DNA of 31,985 bases from an uncultured Shinella sp. Its GTDB lineage: Bacteria > Pseudomonadota > Alphaproteobacteria > Rhizobiales > Rhizobiaceae. The stretch lies in the NCBI RefSeq assembly GCF_946479415.1, contig NZ_CAMLFY010000047.1, forward strand, positions 1 through 31,985, given 5' to 3'. A program made the translations under genes and the position numbers. How positions within the stretch are numbered: position 1 is the first letter of the stretch; every line of letters begins with the position of its first letter. This document shows, in pieces, positions 16,980 through 25,067 of this stretch. Under the pieces are notes generated by a model. That model was not told the origin of the DNA, ran no database searches, and was given only the letters and a program-made list of their open reading frames with translations.

Positions 16980-19265
16980 TCAGACTGTCACAGAACGGCC
17001 AAGGCGGGCGATTTCGGCAATCAGCTGAACCGGATCGGCGGGCTTTGCGAGCACCGCCCGGGCACCGACCGCCAACAGTTCCTCGGCCAGACCGGCGCGG
17101 CTATCGGCCGTGAGCACGATGACCGGCAGGCGGGCATTGCCATAGTCGCGCTGCACGATCCGGGCGATCATCTCCTTGCCGTCGCCGCCGGGCATGCCGA
17201 GGTCCGTGACGATGAGATCGGCTGCGAACGGCCCGGCATCGGTGGCGCCCGCAAGCGCGGAGACGAGTGCCGGATAATCCGGCACGTGGCGCACCTGATG
17301 GCCCGCGCGCTCCAGCACCGAGCGCACCAGCATGGCATTCACCGGATCGTCCTCGGCAAGCAGGATGCGGGCACCGGTCGCGGGCGCCAGTGTCGCCACC
17401 GGATCGGCCTGCTGCGGCAAGTCCTTCAGGATCGGACGGTTATCGTTGATCGCATCGCGCACCTCGATGCCTTTCATACGGCCGCGCAGCACCTCGACGA
17501 GCGAACGCTCGCGCAACGGCCGGATCAGCCAGGAATCGTAGCCCTCGCCATTGCCGATGGCACGGCCGGTCCGTTCCTCCGGATTGACGAGATAGATGCG
17601 GCGCGCGCGGCTGTCCTTGATGACATTGAGATCGGCAAGCTCGCGGCGGAAGGCACCGGCAAGCCTATTGTCGACGATGATGTCGGTCAGCGCCGCCTTG
17701 CGGCCGGCAAGACCCTGCAAGAGATCGAAGGCCTCGTCGATGGAGCTGGCGAGATGGCAGGCGCCGCCGAGCGCATCGATGGTGCGCACCAGCGCCCTGG
17801 AGGCCGGGCCGGCGGGAGCCAGCAGGAAAACGAGGCTGCCCTTCAGCACGCCCTTGCGCGAGACGCCGGGCATCTTTTTCGCATCGACGGGCATGCGGAT
17901 GGTGAAGGTAGAGCCTTTGCCGGGCGTGCTTTCGAGCGTCAGTGCGCCGCCGGCCTCGTTGAGGATGCGCGCCGAGATGGCGAGACCCAGGCCGGTGCCG
18001 CCGCTGCGCTGGGCGCTGCTTCCGGTCTGCTCGAATTCCTCGAAGATGCGCGCCTGCTCCTCGGCATTCATGCCGGGGCCGGTATCGGTGACGCGGACGA
18101 CGACGGCGCCGCGCTCCAGCGTGGTTTCCAGCGAAACACCGCCGGTATGGGTGAATTTCACGGCATTGCCGACGACATTGTAGAGCACCTGGCGCAGACG
18201 CGGCGCGTCATAGGTCAGAAGACCTGGCACTTCTGGCGAGACGAAGGAGCCGATCTCGATGCCCTTTTCATGGGCGCGGTGCGAAAGCATTTCGACGACG
18301 CTTTCCAGCATCGGCCGCACCGGCTCTTCCGACGGACGCAGCTGGAAGCGGCCCGCCTCGATCGTCGAGAAATCCAGGAGGTCATCGACGAGCTGCACCA
18401 GCGCATGGCCGGACTGGCGGATGCCGGCCAGATAGTTCTTCTGCTCGGCCGTCAGGCGCGTCTGACCGATCAGATGCGACATGCCGAGAATACCGGACAG
18501 GGGTGTGCGGATTTCGTGGCTGACGGTGGCGAGCAGGCGGGACTTGGCGGCACTTGCCTGCTCTGCGCGCTGGCGGGCGCGTTCGCGCTCGCCTTCCGCG
18601 CGGCGCTCTTCCGTCACGTCGCGGGCGATGGAATGCACGACCAGCTCGCCGGACGAAGGATCGCGCACGGTGACATCGTGCCAGGAATAGATACGCTTTC
18701 CAGCGGGGCCGTTCACATCGACATCATAACGATGGGCGATGGCCTGCGAACGGAAGGTGAGGCCGATCGCTTCGCACGTCTTGCCCTCGACGTCGGACAG
18801 GCCGGTGAGATCGGACAGCACCGCATTGGCGCGCAAAATGCGGCCATCGAGCGCGCGCATCACGACGATATCGCCGAGCACGTCGTGAATGGCAGAGAGG
18901 ATTTGCGAGGTCTCGCTGCGCTCCCAGGAGCGATCGTGATCCATCTCGGCAGCGGCCGGGTGGCGGGTGCGGTAGAGGAACACGGCGCCCGCGATGCCGG
19001 CGAGGCCGAGCACGACAGCCGCGATGTAGAACCCCGTCGCCATGCCGGTTGCGAGCACCAAGGCCGCCGAAAGCAGGCCGACGCCGGCAATGACGCTGCG
19101 GATCGTCGCGTGGCTCTCCGGCTCGGGGCGCGGCACGACGATGTCGATATCCACGTCATGGGTTTCGGGTGCGGAATTCCCTTCGGAAGGCGCGCGCTTG
19201 GATTGGCGCGGTGCCTCGGCAAATTCGGCCTGGAGCCGGTTCTGTAGCTTGACGGGTTCGCTCAT
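16980..19265 (-). CDS. Membrane-bound hybrid sensor histidine kinase
   Basis: A 761-residue hybrid kinase. Two close transmembrane segments (about 54-98) leave almost no periplasmic loop. A PAS domain follows (about 118-220), then HisKA with VSHEIRTPLSG (His250) and a HATPase with N-box NVVGNAVKFTH, DTGPGM (394-399) and GGTGLGLAI. A degenerate receiver (about 477-595) keeps an Asp in IIVDN but lacks the acidic pair and the lysine. A full C-terminal receiver follows (EDD 638-640, Asp688 in LIVTDLGMP, Lys in LAKP). The short periplasmic part points to membrane or cytoplasmic sensing through PAS. No response regulator or phosphotransfer gene is adjacent, so the output is unknown. ATG 19265 is preferred over TTG 19295. 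Confidence 0.9.
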   Translation of the reverse strand: MSEPVKLQNRLQAEFAEAPRQSKRAPSEGNSAPETHDVDIDIVVPRPEPESHATIRSVIAGVGLLSAALVLATGMATGFYIAAVVLGLAGIAGAVFLYRTRHPAAAEMDHDRSWERSETSQILSAIHDVLGDIVVMRALDGRILRANAVLSDLTGLSDVEGKTCEAIGLTFRSQAIAHRYDVDVNGPAGKRIYSWHDVTVRDPSSGELVVHSIARDVTEERRAEGERERARQRAEQASAAKSRLLATVSHEIRTPLSGILGMSHLIGQTRLTAEQKNYLAGIRQSGHALVQLVDDLLDFSTIEAGRFQLRPSEEPVRPMLESVVEMLSHRAHEKGIEIGSFVSPEVPGLLTYDAPRLRQVLYNVVGNAVKFTHTGGVSLETTLERGAVVVRVTDTGPGMNAEEQARIFEEFEQTGSSAQRSGGTGLGLAISARILNEAGGALTLESTPGKGSTFTIRMPVDAKKMPGVSRKGVLKGSLVFLLAPAGPASRALVRTIDALGGACHLASSIDEAFDLLQGLAGRKAALTDIIVDNRLAGAFRRELADLNVIKDSRARRIYLVNPEERTGRAIGNGEGYDSWLIRPLRERSLVEVLRGRMKGIEVRDAINDNRPILKDLPQQADPVATLAPATGARILLAEDDPVNAMLVRSVLERAGHQVRHVPDYPALVSALAGATDAGPFAADLIVTDLGMPGGDGKEMIARIVQRDYGNARLPVIVLTADSRAGLAEELLAVGARAVLAKPADPVQLIAEIARLGRSVTV

Positions 19266-19321
19266 GACGATCCGCTTACCACGCGGACCGTTCAAATCGG
19301 CTTCAGCAAGTCGCTAAAATC

Positions 19322-19813
19322 TTAGCGATCCCGGCGGCGCAGCAAAAGCAGCTCGTCGAGGATGACGAGGCCGGCGCCGATGGTGATGAAACTATCGGCG
19401 AGATTGAAGACGGCAAACGACCAGGTCTCGGTGTAGAACAGCACATAGTCGATGACATAGCCGAACAGTGCGCGGTCGATCAGGTTGCCGAAGGCGCCGG
19501 CGATGATGAAGGCATAGCCGGCATGGGCAAGACCGCGCTGCTTCGGCGTCTGGCGCCAGAGCCAGATGACGAAGCCGACGACGAAGAGCCGAAGCGTGAC
19601 GATGAACCAGCCCTCCATGCCCGACAGCATGGAGAAGGCGACGCCGTAATTGTAGGTGCGGTAGAGCGCCAGCATCGGCACGACATGCACCGCTTCCTGG
19701 AAGGGCAGCCACATCTCGACGGCGAATTTCACGGCCTGATCGAGGAGAAGCGCGAGCAGGATGAAGACGACGACCGGCAGCGGCCGCGACATCAGGGGAA
19801 TGCGGTCGTTCAT
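19322..19813 (-). CDS. lspA: Lipoprotein signal peptidase (signal peptidase II)
   Basis: LspA cleaves the signal peptide of diacylglyceryl-modified prolipoproteins in the inner membrane. The 163 residues show four hydrophobic segments and both aspartate motifs of the active site: GNLIDR (Asp113) and [11 protein letters not shown] (Asp140). The ATG at 19813 overlaps the stop of the upstream methyltransferase gene by four bases, so translation is probably coupled; an in-frame ATG 21 bases later (19792) is possible. Confidence 0.95.
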   Translation of the reverse strand: MNDRIPLMSRPLPVVVFILLALLLDQAVKFAVEMWLPFQEAVHVVPMLALYRTYNYGVAFSMLSGMEGWFIVTLRLFVVGFVIWLWRQTPKQRGLAHAGYAFIIAGAFGNLIDRALFGYVIDYVLFYTETWSFAVFNLADSFITIGAGLVILDELLLLRRRDR

Positions 19814-20664
19814 GCGCGCGCATCCAGCGTCAGCAGATGGCGGCGCGCCTCGAAGAGCATGACGCCCGTGGCGATGGCCAGGTTCAGCGAATCCGCCAGG
19901 CCGACCTGCGGAATGCGGGCCAGCGCATCGGCCTCGCGGGCAAGCTCTTCCGGCAGGCCGGACTGTTCGTTGCCCATCAAGAGCACGACCGGCTTCTTCT
20001 TGTAATCGATGGTGCGGTAATCGACGGCGCCGGCGAGATGGGTCGCGACGACGGAGACGCCGGCACCCTTCTTCCAGCCGAGGAAATCCGCCACGCTGGT
20101 CTTCACCAGCGGCACGGCGAAGACCGAGCCCATGGTGGCGCGCACGGTTTCCATCGAGAAAGGATCGGTGCTCTCGCCGACGAGGATGACGCCGCTGGCG
20201 CCCGCCGCATCGGCCGTGCGGATGATCGTGCCGAGATTGCCGGGATCGCGCACACGGTCGAGCGCCACATAGGTCTCGCCGTTTCCGGGCCTGATGTCGC
20301 GAAGGCTCGTCCAGCGCTGCGAAAAGATGCCGACGACCATCTGCGGATTGTCGCGCCGCGTGATCGAGGCGAGCACCTTCTCGCTGACCTCAAGCACCAG
20401 ACCGCCGCGCGCCACCGTCTTCGTCGCGCATTGCACGACCTGCGGCTTATCCTTGACGTTCTTGGCATAGACCAGCGTCCTGATCTCGAAGCCGAGTTCC
20501 AGCGCGTCGATGACCAGCTTCAGGCCTTCGGCCATGAAGCTTTTCGTCTCGTCGCGGTCCTTCTTGTTGGCGAGCGCCTTGATATCCTTGACGATGGGGT
20601 TCGAAAGGCTCGTGACCTCCTTCACCTGACCGACGCGGCGGCTCCCATGGTGTTCCTGGCTCAT
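19810..20664 (-). CDS. TrmH/SpoU-family RNA 2'-O-methyltransferase
   Basis: A 284-residue SPOUT methyltransferase with an N-terminal RNA-binding substrate domain ([25 protein letters not shown]). The three SpoU motifs follow: [34 protein letters not shown] and [19 protein letters not shown]. It methylates ribose of rRNA or tRNA using S-adenosylmethionine; the target nucleotide is not readable. The ATG at 20664 overlaps the upstream stop (ATGA); an in-frame ATG at 20676 is the alternative. It lies between another methyltransferase gene and lspA in a chain joined by four-base overlaps. Confidence 0.92.
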   Translation of the reverse strand: MSQEHHGSRRVGQVKEVTSLSNPIVKDIKALANKKDRDETKSFMAEGLKLVIDALELGFEIRTLVYAKNVKDKPQVVQCATKTVARGGLVLEVSEKVLASITRRDNPQMVVGIFSQRWTSLRDIRPGNGETYVALDRVRDPGNLGTIIRTADAAGASGVILVGESTDPFSMETVRATMGSVFAVPLVKTSVADFLGWKKGAGVSVVATHLAGAVDYRTIDYKKKPVVLLMGNEQSGLPEELAREADALARIPQVGLADSLNLAIATGVMLFEARRHLLTLDARA

Positions 20665-21758
20665 GCGCTGATCCATCGGCTGAAGAGGGAGGTGGAGAGC
20701 GCGCGGCCGGCTTCCTTGCCGTCCGTACCGCTCTCGCGGATGACGAGTTCGCCCGATTCCACCGTGCCACCGGCACCGCGCATCGTCTCGCGCATCAGCT
20801 CATGGATGGAATAGAAGCTTGCCCGGATCGAATAGGCCGTCAGCACGAGGCCGATCGCCTTGGGCGACAGGATCTCGCGGCAGATGTCGAGCATCAGCGG
20901 CAGGTGATCGAAGAGATGCCAGACCTCGCCGTTCGGGCCACGGCCGAATTTCGGCGGGTCGGTGAGAATGATGTCGTATTTGCTGCCGCGGCGCTCCTCG
21001 CGCTGGATGAACTTCATCGCATCCTCGCAGATCCAGCGGATCGGCAGCTTGTCCATGCGCCCCAGCGTCTGGTTTTCGCGCGCCCAGCCGATGGCCTTCT
21101 TGGAGGCGTCGACATGGGTGACTTCCGCACCGGCGGAGGCAGCGACCAGCGAAGCAACACCGGTATAGCCGAAAAGGTTCAGCACCTTGACCGGGCGGCC
21201 CGCCGTCTCGACCTTCTCCTTCATCCAGCTCCAGTGAGCGAGCTGTTCGGGGAAGACGCCGACATGACGGAAGGCGGTGAAGCGGCCGTGAAAATCGACA
21301 CCGAGCAGCTGCATCGGCCAGGTCTCGCCAAGGGCAGCCCTTGGGAATTTCCAGCGCCCCATGCCGTCCTCGTCCGTATCGCCGGTGAAGAGCGCGTCGG
21401 CCTTGTCCCAGATGCTGTCCGGCAGGCTGCGCTGCCAGAGCGCCTGGGCCTCGGGGCGCACGATGCGATAGGGGCCGTATTGCTCGAGCTTCTCGCCGGC
21501 ACCACTGTCGATCAGACGGTACTGGTCGGAGCCAGCGGTCTCCAGGATGACCGGCAGGCGCTCGGCCGGCTTTGCGCCCTCGCGGCGCATCAAGGGGCGG
21601 GCGGGCAGCTCAGGTGCCGGGCGCGGCTCCTTGCCGGAAGCGGGCTTCGAGGCGGGCGTTTTGGCGACCGGCGGTCTGTAGGCCTGCGCGCCGGCAGGCG
21701 TACGGGCTTTCGCGGGCGCGGCGGGGCCGCTCTTCGGCCGGCGGGGTCTGTCCTTCAC
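20661..21758 (-). CDS. Class I SAM-dependent methyltransferase of the RlmI/COG1092 type
   Basis: The Rossmann-type SAM site is VLNLFGYTGVASLVAASAGA (about 192-211), followed by VDASKKAIGWARENQ. The catalytic-type loop DPPKFGRG (about 267-274) is the signature of rRNA m5C/m2G methyltransferases such as RlmI and RlmK. The first 55 residues are rich in Pro, Ala and Lys and look disordered, so the GTG start at 21758 could be too early; ATG codon 57 is an alternative. The usual N-terminal PUA domain of RlmI is not evident. First gene of the coupled trio ending in lspA. The substrate is probably rRNA, but this is inference. Confidence 0.85.
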   Translation of the reverse strand: MKDRPRRPKSGPAAPAKARTPAGAQAYRPPVAKTPASKPASGKEPRPAPELPARPLMRREGAKPAERLPVILETAGSDQYRLIDSGAGEKLEQYGPYRIVRPEAQALWQRSLPDSIWDKADALFTGDTDEDGMGRWKFPRAALGETWPMQLLGVDFHGRFTAFRHVGVFPEQLAHWSWMKEKVETAGRPVKVLNLFGYTGVASLVAASAGAEVTHVDASKKAIGWARENQTLGRMDKLPIRWICEDAMKFIQREERRGSKYDIILTDPPKFGRGPNGEVWHLFDHLPLMLDICREILSPKAIGLVLTAYSIRASFYSIHELMRETMRGAGGTVESGELVIRESGTDGKEAGRALSTSLFSRWISA

Positions 21759-21836
21759 GATGCGTCGTCCGTCGTCGGTTGATTAGGTGCCGGCAGTGCC
21801 GGAAAACAAGCGGCTCCCATACCATCCCTCCCCCAC

Positions 21837-21865
21837 TTGGCAAAGCGCTTTCCGATTGCGATAAA
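21837..21865 (+). promoter_or_regulatory. Predicted promoter of the CoxG-like gene
   Basis: TTGGCA (21837-21842) and GATAAA (21860-21865) are 17 bases apart. The -35 differs from the consensus TTGACA at one position. Transcription would start about 20 bases before the ATG at 21891, leaving just room for the ribosome binding site. Confidence 0.5.
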
Positions 21866-21890
21866 TCGAACCTGTCAGGGAGGATCGATC

Positions 21891-22337
21891 ATGGACATGA
21901 CCGGCGAAGAACGTATTGCCGCTCCACGCGACGTCGTCTGGGCAGCGCTCAACGATGCGGAAATCCTGAAAGCCTGTATTCCCGGCTGTCAGTCGCTGAC
22001 CATGAAATCGCCGACGGAACTCGAAGCGACCGTGAAGATAAAGATCGGCCCTGTTTCAGCCAGCTTCAGCGGCGAAGTGACGCTCTCCAACCTCAACCCG
22101 CCCGAGAGCTACACGATCTCAGGCGAAGGCAAGGGCGGCATTGCCGGTTTTGCCAAGGGTGGCGCGGATGTGCGGCTGACCGAAGACGGCGACGGCACGA
22201 TCCTCGCCTATGACGTGAAGGCGCAGATCGGCGGCAAGCTCGCCCAGCTCGGCTCGCGCCTCATCGATTCCTCGTCGAAGAAACTCGCCACGCAATTTTT
22301 CGCTGATTTTGGCGCAAGGCTGAACGGCGCGCCCTAA
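21891..22337 (+). CDS. CoxG-like (carbon monoxide dehydrogenase subunit G family) SRPBCC protein
   Basis: A 148-residue protein of the CoxG/START-like SRPBCC superfamily. It opens MDMTGEERIAAPRDVVWAAL, continues with CIPGCQSLTM and KIGPVSASFSGEV, and ends with a helix containing SRLIDSSSKKLATQFF. CoxG proteins aid membrane attachment of molybdenum CO dehydrogenases, but no coxMSL genes are present here, so the name describes the family only. The ATG follows CAGGGAGG. It is monocistronic with its own predicted promoter and is convergent with lapA. Binding a hydrophobic ligand is plausible for the fold but unproven. Confidence 0.88.
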   Translation: MDMTGEERIAAPRDVVWAALNDAEILKACIPGCQSLTMKSPTELEATVKIKIGPVSASFSGEVTLSNLNPPESYTISGEGKGGIAGFAKGGADVRLTEDGDGTILAYDVKAQIGGKLAQLGSRLIDSSSKKLATQFFADFGARLNGAP

Positions 22338-22358
22338 GGCGCCGCAAGTTGCCATACC

Positions 22359-22514
22359 TCACTCGGCCTTCTCAGTCCGAGCCGGACGAAGGGTTCTCCA
22401 GAGGCTTCGCAGCATCAGCAGAAGCTCGCCACCGTGCAACAATCTCACGGCAGGGTCTGTCTGCTCTTCGGCAGCGACTTTGTGATTTTCGATAACGGAT
22501 TGATCAGGCTCCAT
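22359..22514 (-). CDS. Possible small protein downstream of and in frame with lapA
   Basis: After the lapA stop (TAA, 22533-22535) the same frame stays open. Six codons later an ATG (22514) starts a 51-residue ORF ending in TGA. The N-terminal half is acidic (MEPDQSVIENHK) and the C-terminal half has a leucine-rich stretch (LLHGGELLLMLRSLW) followed by basic residues, as in a small amphipathic or membrane-associated protein. The ribosome binding site is weak (GGGTGA about eleven bases upstream). In GC-rich DNA an open frame of this size can arise by chance. It could also mark readthrough or a shortened lapA. No homologue recognised. Confidence 0.25.
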   Translation of the reverse strand: MEPDQSVIENHKVAAEEQTDPAVRLLHGGELLLMLRSLWRTLRPARTEKAE

Positions 22515-22532
22515 CCGCTCGGCTTCACCCGC

Positions 22533-22877
22533 TTATTTTGCAGACGCCGGCAAAACCGCCTGCGAGGCGATCGCCTCGGCGCGGGTGCGGTGCTTTTCGG
22601 CTTCCGTATGCCACTTCATTGCCTCCACCGCTTCGACGCGCGCACGCTTGCGGTGCTTGCCCTGCGCGAACCACGTGGCGAGCGAGCCGACGACGAGACC
22701 GAAGATCACGGCGAGGAAGATATAGACGAAGAACGGTGCCGTCACCGAGAGCACGCTGTCTTCCGGGCGGAAGGGATTGAGCGCCAGCGTCACGGCCTGG
22801 CGGTTTGCCACCGACAGCACGATCAGCACGATGGCGATCGGAAGCAGCACGAGGACGTTGACTATTCTCTTGATCAT
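22533..22877 (-). CDS. LapA-domain (DUF1049) inner-membrane protein
   Basis: A 114-residue protein with two hydrophobic segments (about 5-25 and 45-70) separated by a short periplasmic stretch with NRQAVTLALNPF, the LapA-domain hallmark. A basic, coiled C-terminal tail follows (WFAQGKHRKRARVEAVEAMKWH). In E. coli LapA works with LapB to control LpxC and so lipopolysaccharide amount; no lapB homologue is next to it here, so the role is unproven. It lies 26 bases after ihfB and is probably in the sppA-ihfB transcript. Confidence 0.85.
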   Translation of the reverse strand: MIKRIVNVLVLLPIAIVLIVLSVANRQAVTLALNPFRPEDSVLSVTAPFFVYIFLAVIFGLVVGSLATWFAQGKHRKRARVEAVEAMKWHTEAEKHRTRAEAIASQAVLPASAK

Positions 22878-22903
22878 GGCGTCACCTGTCTGGCGCGAAG
22901 CCC

Positions 22904-23203
22904 TCAGTCGTCCTGGTCGGCCTGACCGGGATTGAGGCGTTCACGCAGTTCCTTGCCCGTCTTGAAGAAGGGAACCCACTTCTCCTCGACGAAGACGGCA
23001 TCGCCGGTGCGCGGGTTGCGGCCGGAGCGCGACGGGCGGTTCTTCACGGAGAAGGCACCGAAGCCGCGCAGCTCGACGCGGTTTCCACCGGCCAGCGCAT
23101 CGGTGATCTCGTCGAGCACCGCGTTGACGATGTTCTCGACATCGCGGTGATAGAGGTGGGGATTGCGCGCGGCGACAATCTGAACCAGTTCCGACTTGAT
23201 CAC
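22904..23203 (-). CDS. ihfB: Integration host factor subunit beta
   Basis: A 99-residue HU/IHF-family DNA-bending protein. The beta-arm with the intercalating proline region reads [24 protein letters not shown] (in part), and the N-terminus [23 protein letters not shown] is typical of the beta subunit rather than alpha or HU. IHF bends promoter DNA, notably at sigma-54 promoters, whose sigma factor is encoded about 3.4 kb away. The start is a GTG at 23203 preceded by GAGGGGG. It lies 27 bases after sppA. Confidence 0.95.
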   Translation of the reverse strand: MIKSELVQIVAARNPHLYHRDVENIVNAVLDEITDALAGGNRVELRGFGAFSVKNRPSRSGRNPRTGDAVFVEEKWVPFFKTGKELRERLNPGQADQDD

Positions 23204-23230
23204 TGTATCCCCCTCAAAACTTCTTGTTTT

Positions 23231-24181
23231 TCAATCATGATCAACCTGCCAAACCGAGACCAGACCGTCAAGAAACAACTTTTCGCCGGTCAGCTTTTCG
23301 ATTGTCGGTTGAAGGTCGAGCGGCAGGCCGAGGACGGAGCGGGCAAACTCGGGAATGCTGCCGCCGAGGAACGGGAAGCCGGACCGGCGCGGCGCGTCGT
23401 AATCGACGAAGGGAAGGTCGGCTGCCACCTTGCGCCCGTCGAGATAGGCACGGATCGCCTCGGGACCGCCGAGCGTGTCGACCAGCTTGTTTTTCAGGGC
23501 CTGCCGGCCGGTGAAGATGCTGCCGTCGGCCAGACGCATCACCTCGGCGCGGGGCAATTTACGGCGTTCGGCGACGAGATCGACGAACCAATCGTAGCTG
23601 TCCATTACCATGGCGCGGATCATCGTCTTGGCATCTTCGCTCGCCGGGTGGAACGGAGAGGGCTCCGCCTTCAGCGGCGCGGACTTGATCTCCTCCAGGG
23701 ATACCCCGATCTTGTCCATCAGCTCCTTCATCTGCGGATACTGGAAAAGCACGCCGATCGAGCCGGTGATCGAGCTTTCGCCGGCGATGATCGTATCGCC
23801 GGCCGTCGCGATCATGTAGCCGGCGGAGGCCGCGAGCGTGCGCACGTCGGAGACGACGGGCTTCTTTTCCGCCACCTTGCGCAACGCCTTGTAGATGACC
23901 TCGCCGCCATAGGTCGTGCCGCCGGGCGAGGAGATCGTCACGACGAGCGCCTTCGCGCGGTCGTTCTTGGCAATGCCGTCGAGGCGTTCGAGAAGCTCGG
24001 TGTCATCCTGGATGATGCCGGAAATCTTGACGCGGGCGATATGATCGACCCCGCCCGTGTCCTTGCGGCCCCAGCTTGCGGCGATGAAGATGCCGGCAAG
24101 CGCGATGACGACAGCCGCGACGCGCCAGAAGGTCAGCTTGCGGCGCAATTGCCGGCGGTCGGCGATGGTGGCGTGATCCAT
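23231..24181 (-). CDS. sppA: Signal peptide peptidase SppA (short form)
   Basis: A 316-residue S49 serine peptidase that degrades cleaved signal peptides at the membrane. A single N-terminal transmembrane segment (about 19-36) is followed by the catalytic domain. The nucleophile is Ser119 in LAASAGYMIATAGD and the general base Lys171 in SAPLKAEPSPF. This is the half-length form with one S49 domain, unlike the long E. coli protein. The ATG is preceded by GAGGACAGGGA. It heads the sppA-ihfB-lapA run and is divergent from lptC. Confidence 0.94.
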   Translation of the reverse strand: MDHATIADRRQLRRKLTFWRVAAVVIALAGIFIAASWGRKDTGGVDHIARVKISGIIQDDTELLERLDGIAKNDRAKALVVTISSPGGTTYGGEVIYKALRKVAEKKPVVSDVRTLAASAGYMIATAGDTIIAGESSITGSIGVLFQYPQMKELMDKIGVSLEEIKSAPLKAEPSPFHPASEDAKTMIRAMVMDSYDWFVDLVAERRKLPRAEVMRLADGSIFTGRQALKNKLVDTLGGPEAIRAYLDGRKVAADLPFVDYDAPRRSGFPFLGGSIPEFARSVLGLPLDLQPTIEKLTGEKLFLDGLVSVWQVDHD

Positions 24182-24283
24182 TCCCTGTCCTCAATATGCT
24201 GGCTTTGCCGCGAAACGTGGCTTGCCGAAAGCCCTATCGATATGGCATTCCCGGCGCAAATGGCAATTCGTCGCTGAAGTTTC

Positions 24284-24313
24284 TTGCACATCCATTGTTT
24301 GTTCAGGAATAAT
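24284..24313 (+). promoter_or_regulatory. Candidate promoter of the lpt-rpoN cluster
   Basis: TTGCAC (24284-24289) and AATAAT (24308-24313) are 18 bases apart. The -10 differs from consensus at one position and the -35 is poor. Transcription from here would give a leader of about 70 bases containing two CCATATGG palindromes (24316-24323 and 24365-24372). Confidence 0.4.
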
Positions 24314-24391
24314 CTCCATATGGGCTGCGTTATGCATGCGGCCCTCCGCATCCGCGAGCGAAGGCCATATGGCTGAAACCAAGCAGGCAGA

Positions 24392-25060
24392 ATGCTGAAC
24401 AGCGTGACAGAGGCGCCGACGGGTGCACCGGGCATGAATGTTTCCGCCGAGGCGTATCGCCTCGCCAGGCGGCATTCTTCGCGCGTGCGCTTCCTGAAGG
24501 TGGCGCTGCCAATCGCAGCCGTCGTCATCGGCGCGATCTTCGTCGCCGTCTCGATCGTGCGCACCTGGATACCCGCCGACCTGCAAGTCGAAAGCGCCTC
24601 CATCGAGGATGGCAAGATCGTCATGCGCAATCCGGCGATATCGGGCCGCAACGATGCCGGCATCAGCTATTCGATGAAGGCCGAGCGGGCGCTGCAGGAT
24701 ATGAAGCAGCCCGACGTCATCACGCTCGAGAACATCAAGGCGAAGATGCCGGTCAACGAGACGACGGTGGCCGAAGTGGTCGCCGCGACCGGCATCTATG
24801 ACCGCGGCAAGAACCTGCTCGACATGGTCGCGCCCTTCACCATCAATCTCAACACCGGTCTCGAAGCCGCCTTCCGCTCCGCCCACCTTGATATCAATGG
24901 CGGCAGCATGCAGACGACGGAGCCGGTTTCCATCCGTTCACCGGAAGCATCCATTGTTGCGCAGTCGCTGCGAATGACGGATAAAGGCCGGACCGTCGTC
25001 TTTGAAGGCAAGGTCGTCGTCGACGTCGATCCAGCCGCCATCCGCAACCGAGAAAAGTAA
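24392..25060 (+). CDS. lptC: LPS export protein LptC
   Basis: LptC is the bitopic inner-membrane part of the Lpt bridge that passes lipopolysaccharide from LptB2FG to LptA. The 222-residue protein has a cytoplasmic N-terminus, one transmembrane segment (about 33-55, VALPIAAVVIGAIFVAVSIV) and a periplasmic beta-jellyroll-type domain ending in VVFEGKVVV. Sequence similarity to E. coli LptC is low, as usual in alphaproteobacteria, so the call leans on topology and on the directly following lptA and lptB. An alternative ATG lies 14 codons downstream (24434). Confidence 0.9.
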   Translation: MLNSVTEAPTGAPGMNVSAEAYRLARRHSSRVRFLKVALPIAAVVIGAIFVAVSIVRTWIPADLQVESASIEDGKIVMRNPAISGRNDAGISYSMKAERALQDMKQPDVITLENIKAKMPVNETTVAEVVAATGIYDRGKNLLDMVAPFTINLNTGLEAAFRSAHLDINGGSMQTTEPVSIRSPEASIVAQSLRMTDKGRTVVFEGKVVVDVDPAAIRNREK

Positions 25061-25067
25061 GAGCGCC

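Noticed and set aside
16971..19247. A 758-codon open frame on the plus strand opposite the hybrid kinase
   Set aside because: It mirrors the kinase codons and has no domain; the kinase motifs are unambiguous.
21837..21852. Possible sigma-54 promoter (TGGCA followed by CTTTCC) before the CoxG-like gene
   Set aside because: The GG and GC invariant dinucleotides are not at the required ten-base spacing; a vegetative promoter fits the same bases better.
24318..24377. An 18-codon ORF starting at the first CCATATGG before lptC
   Set aside because: There is no ribosome binding site in front of it and the composition is not protein-like.
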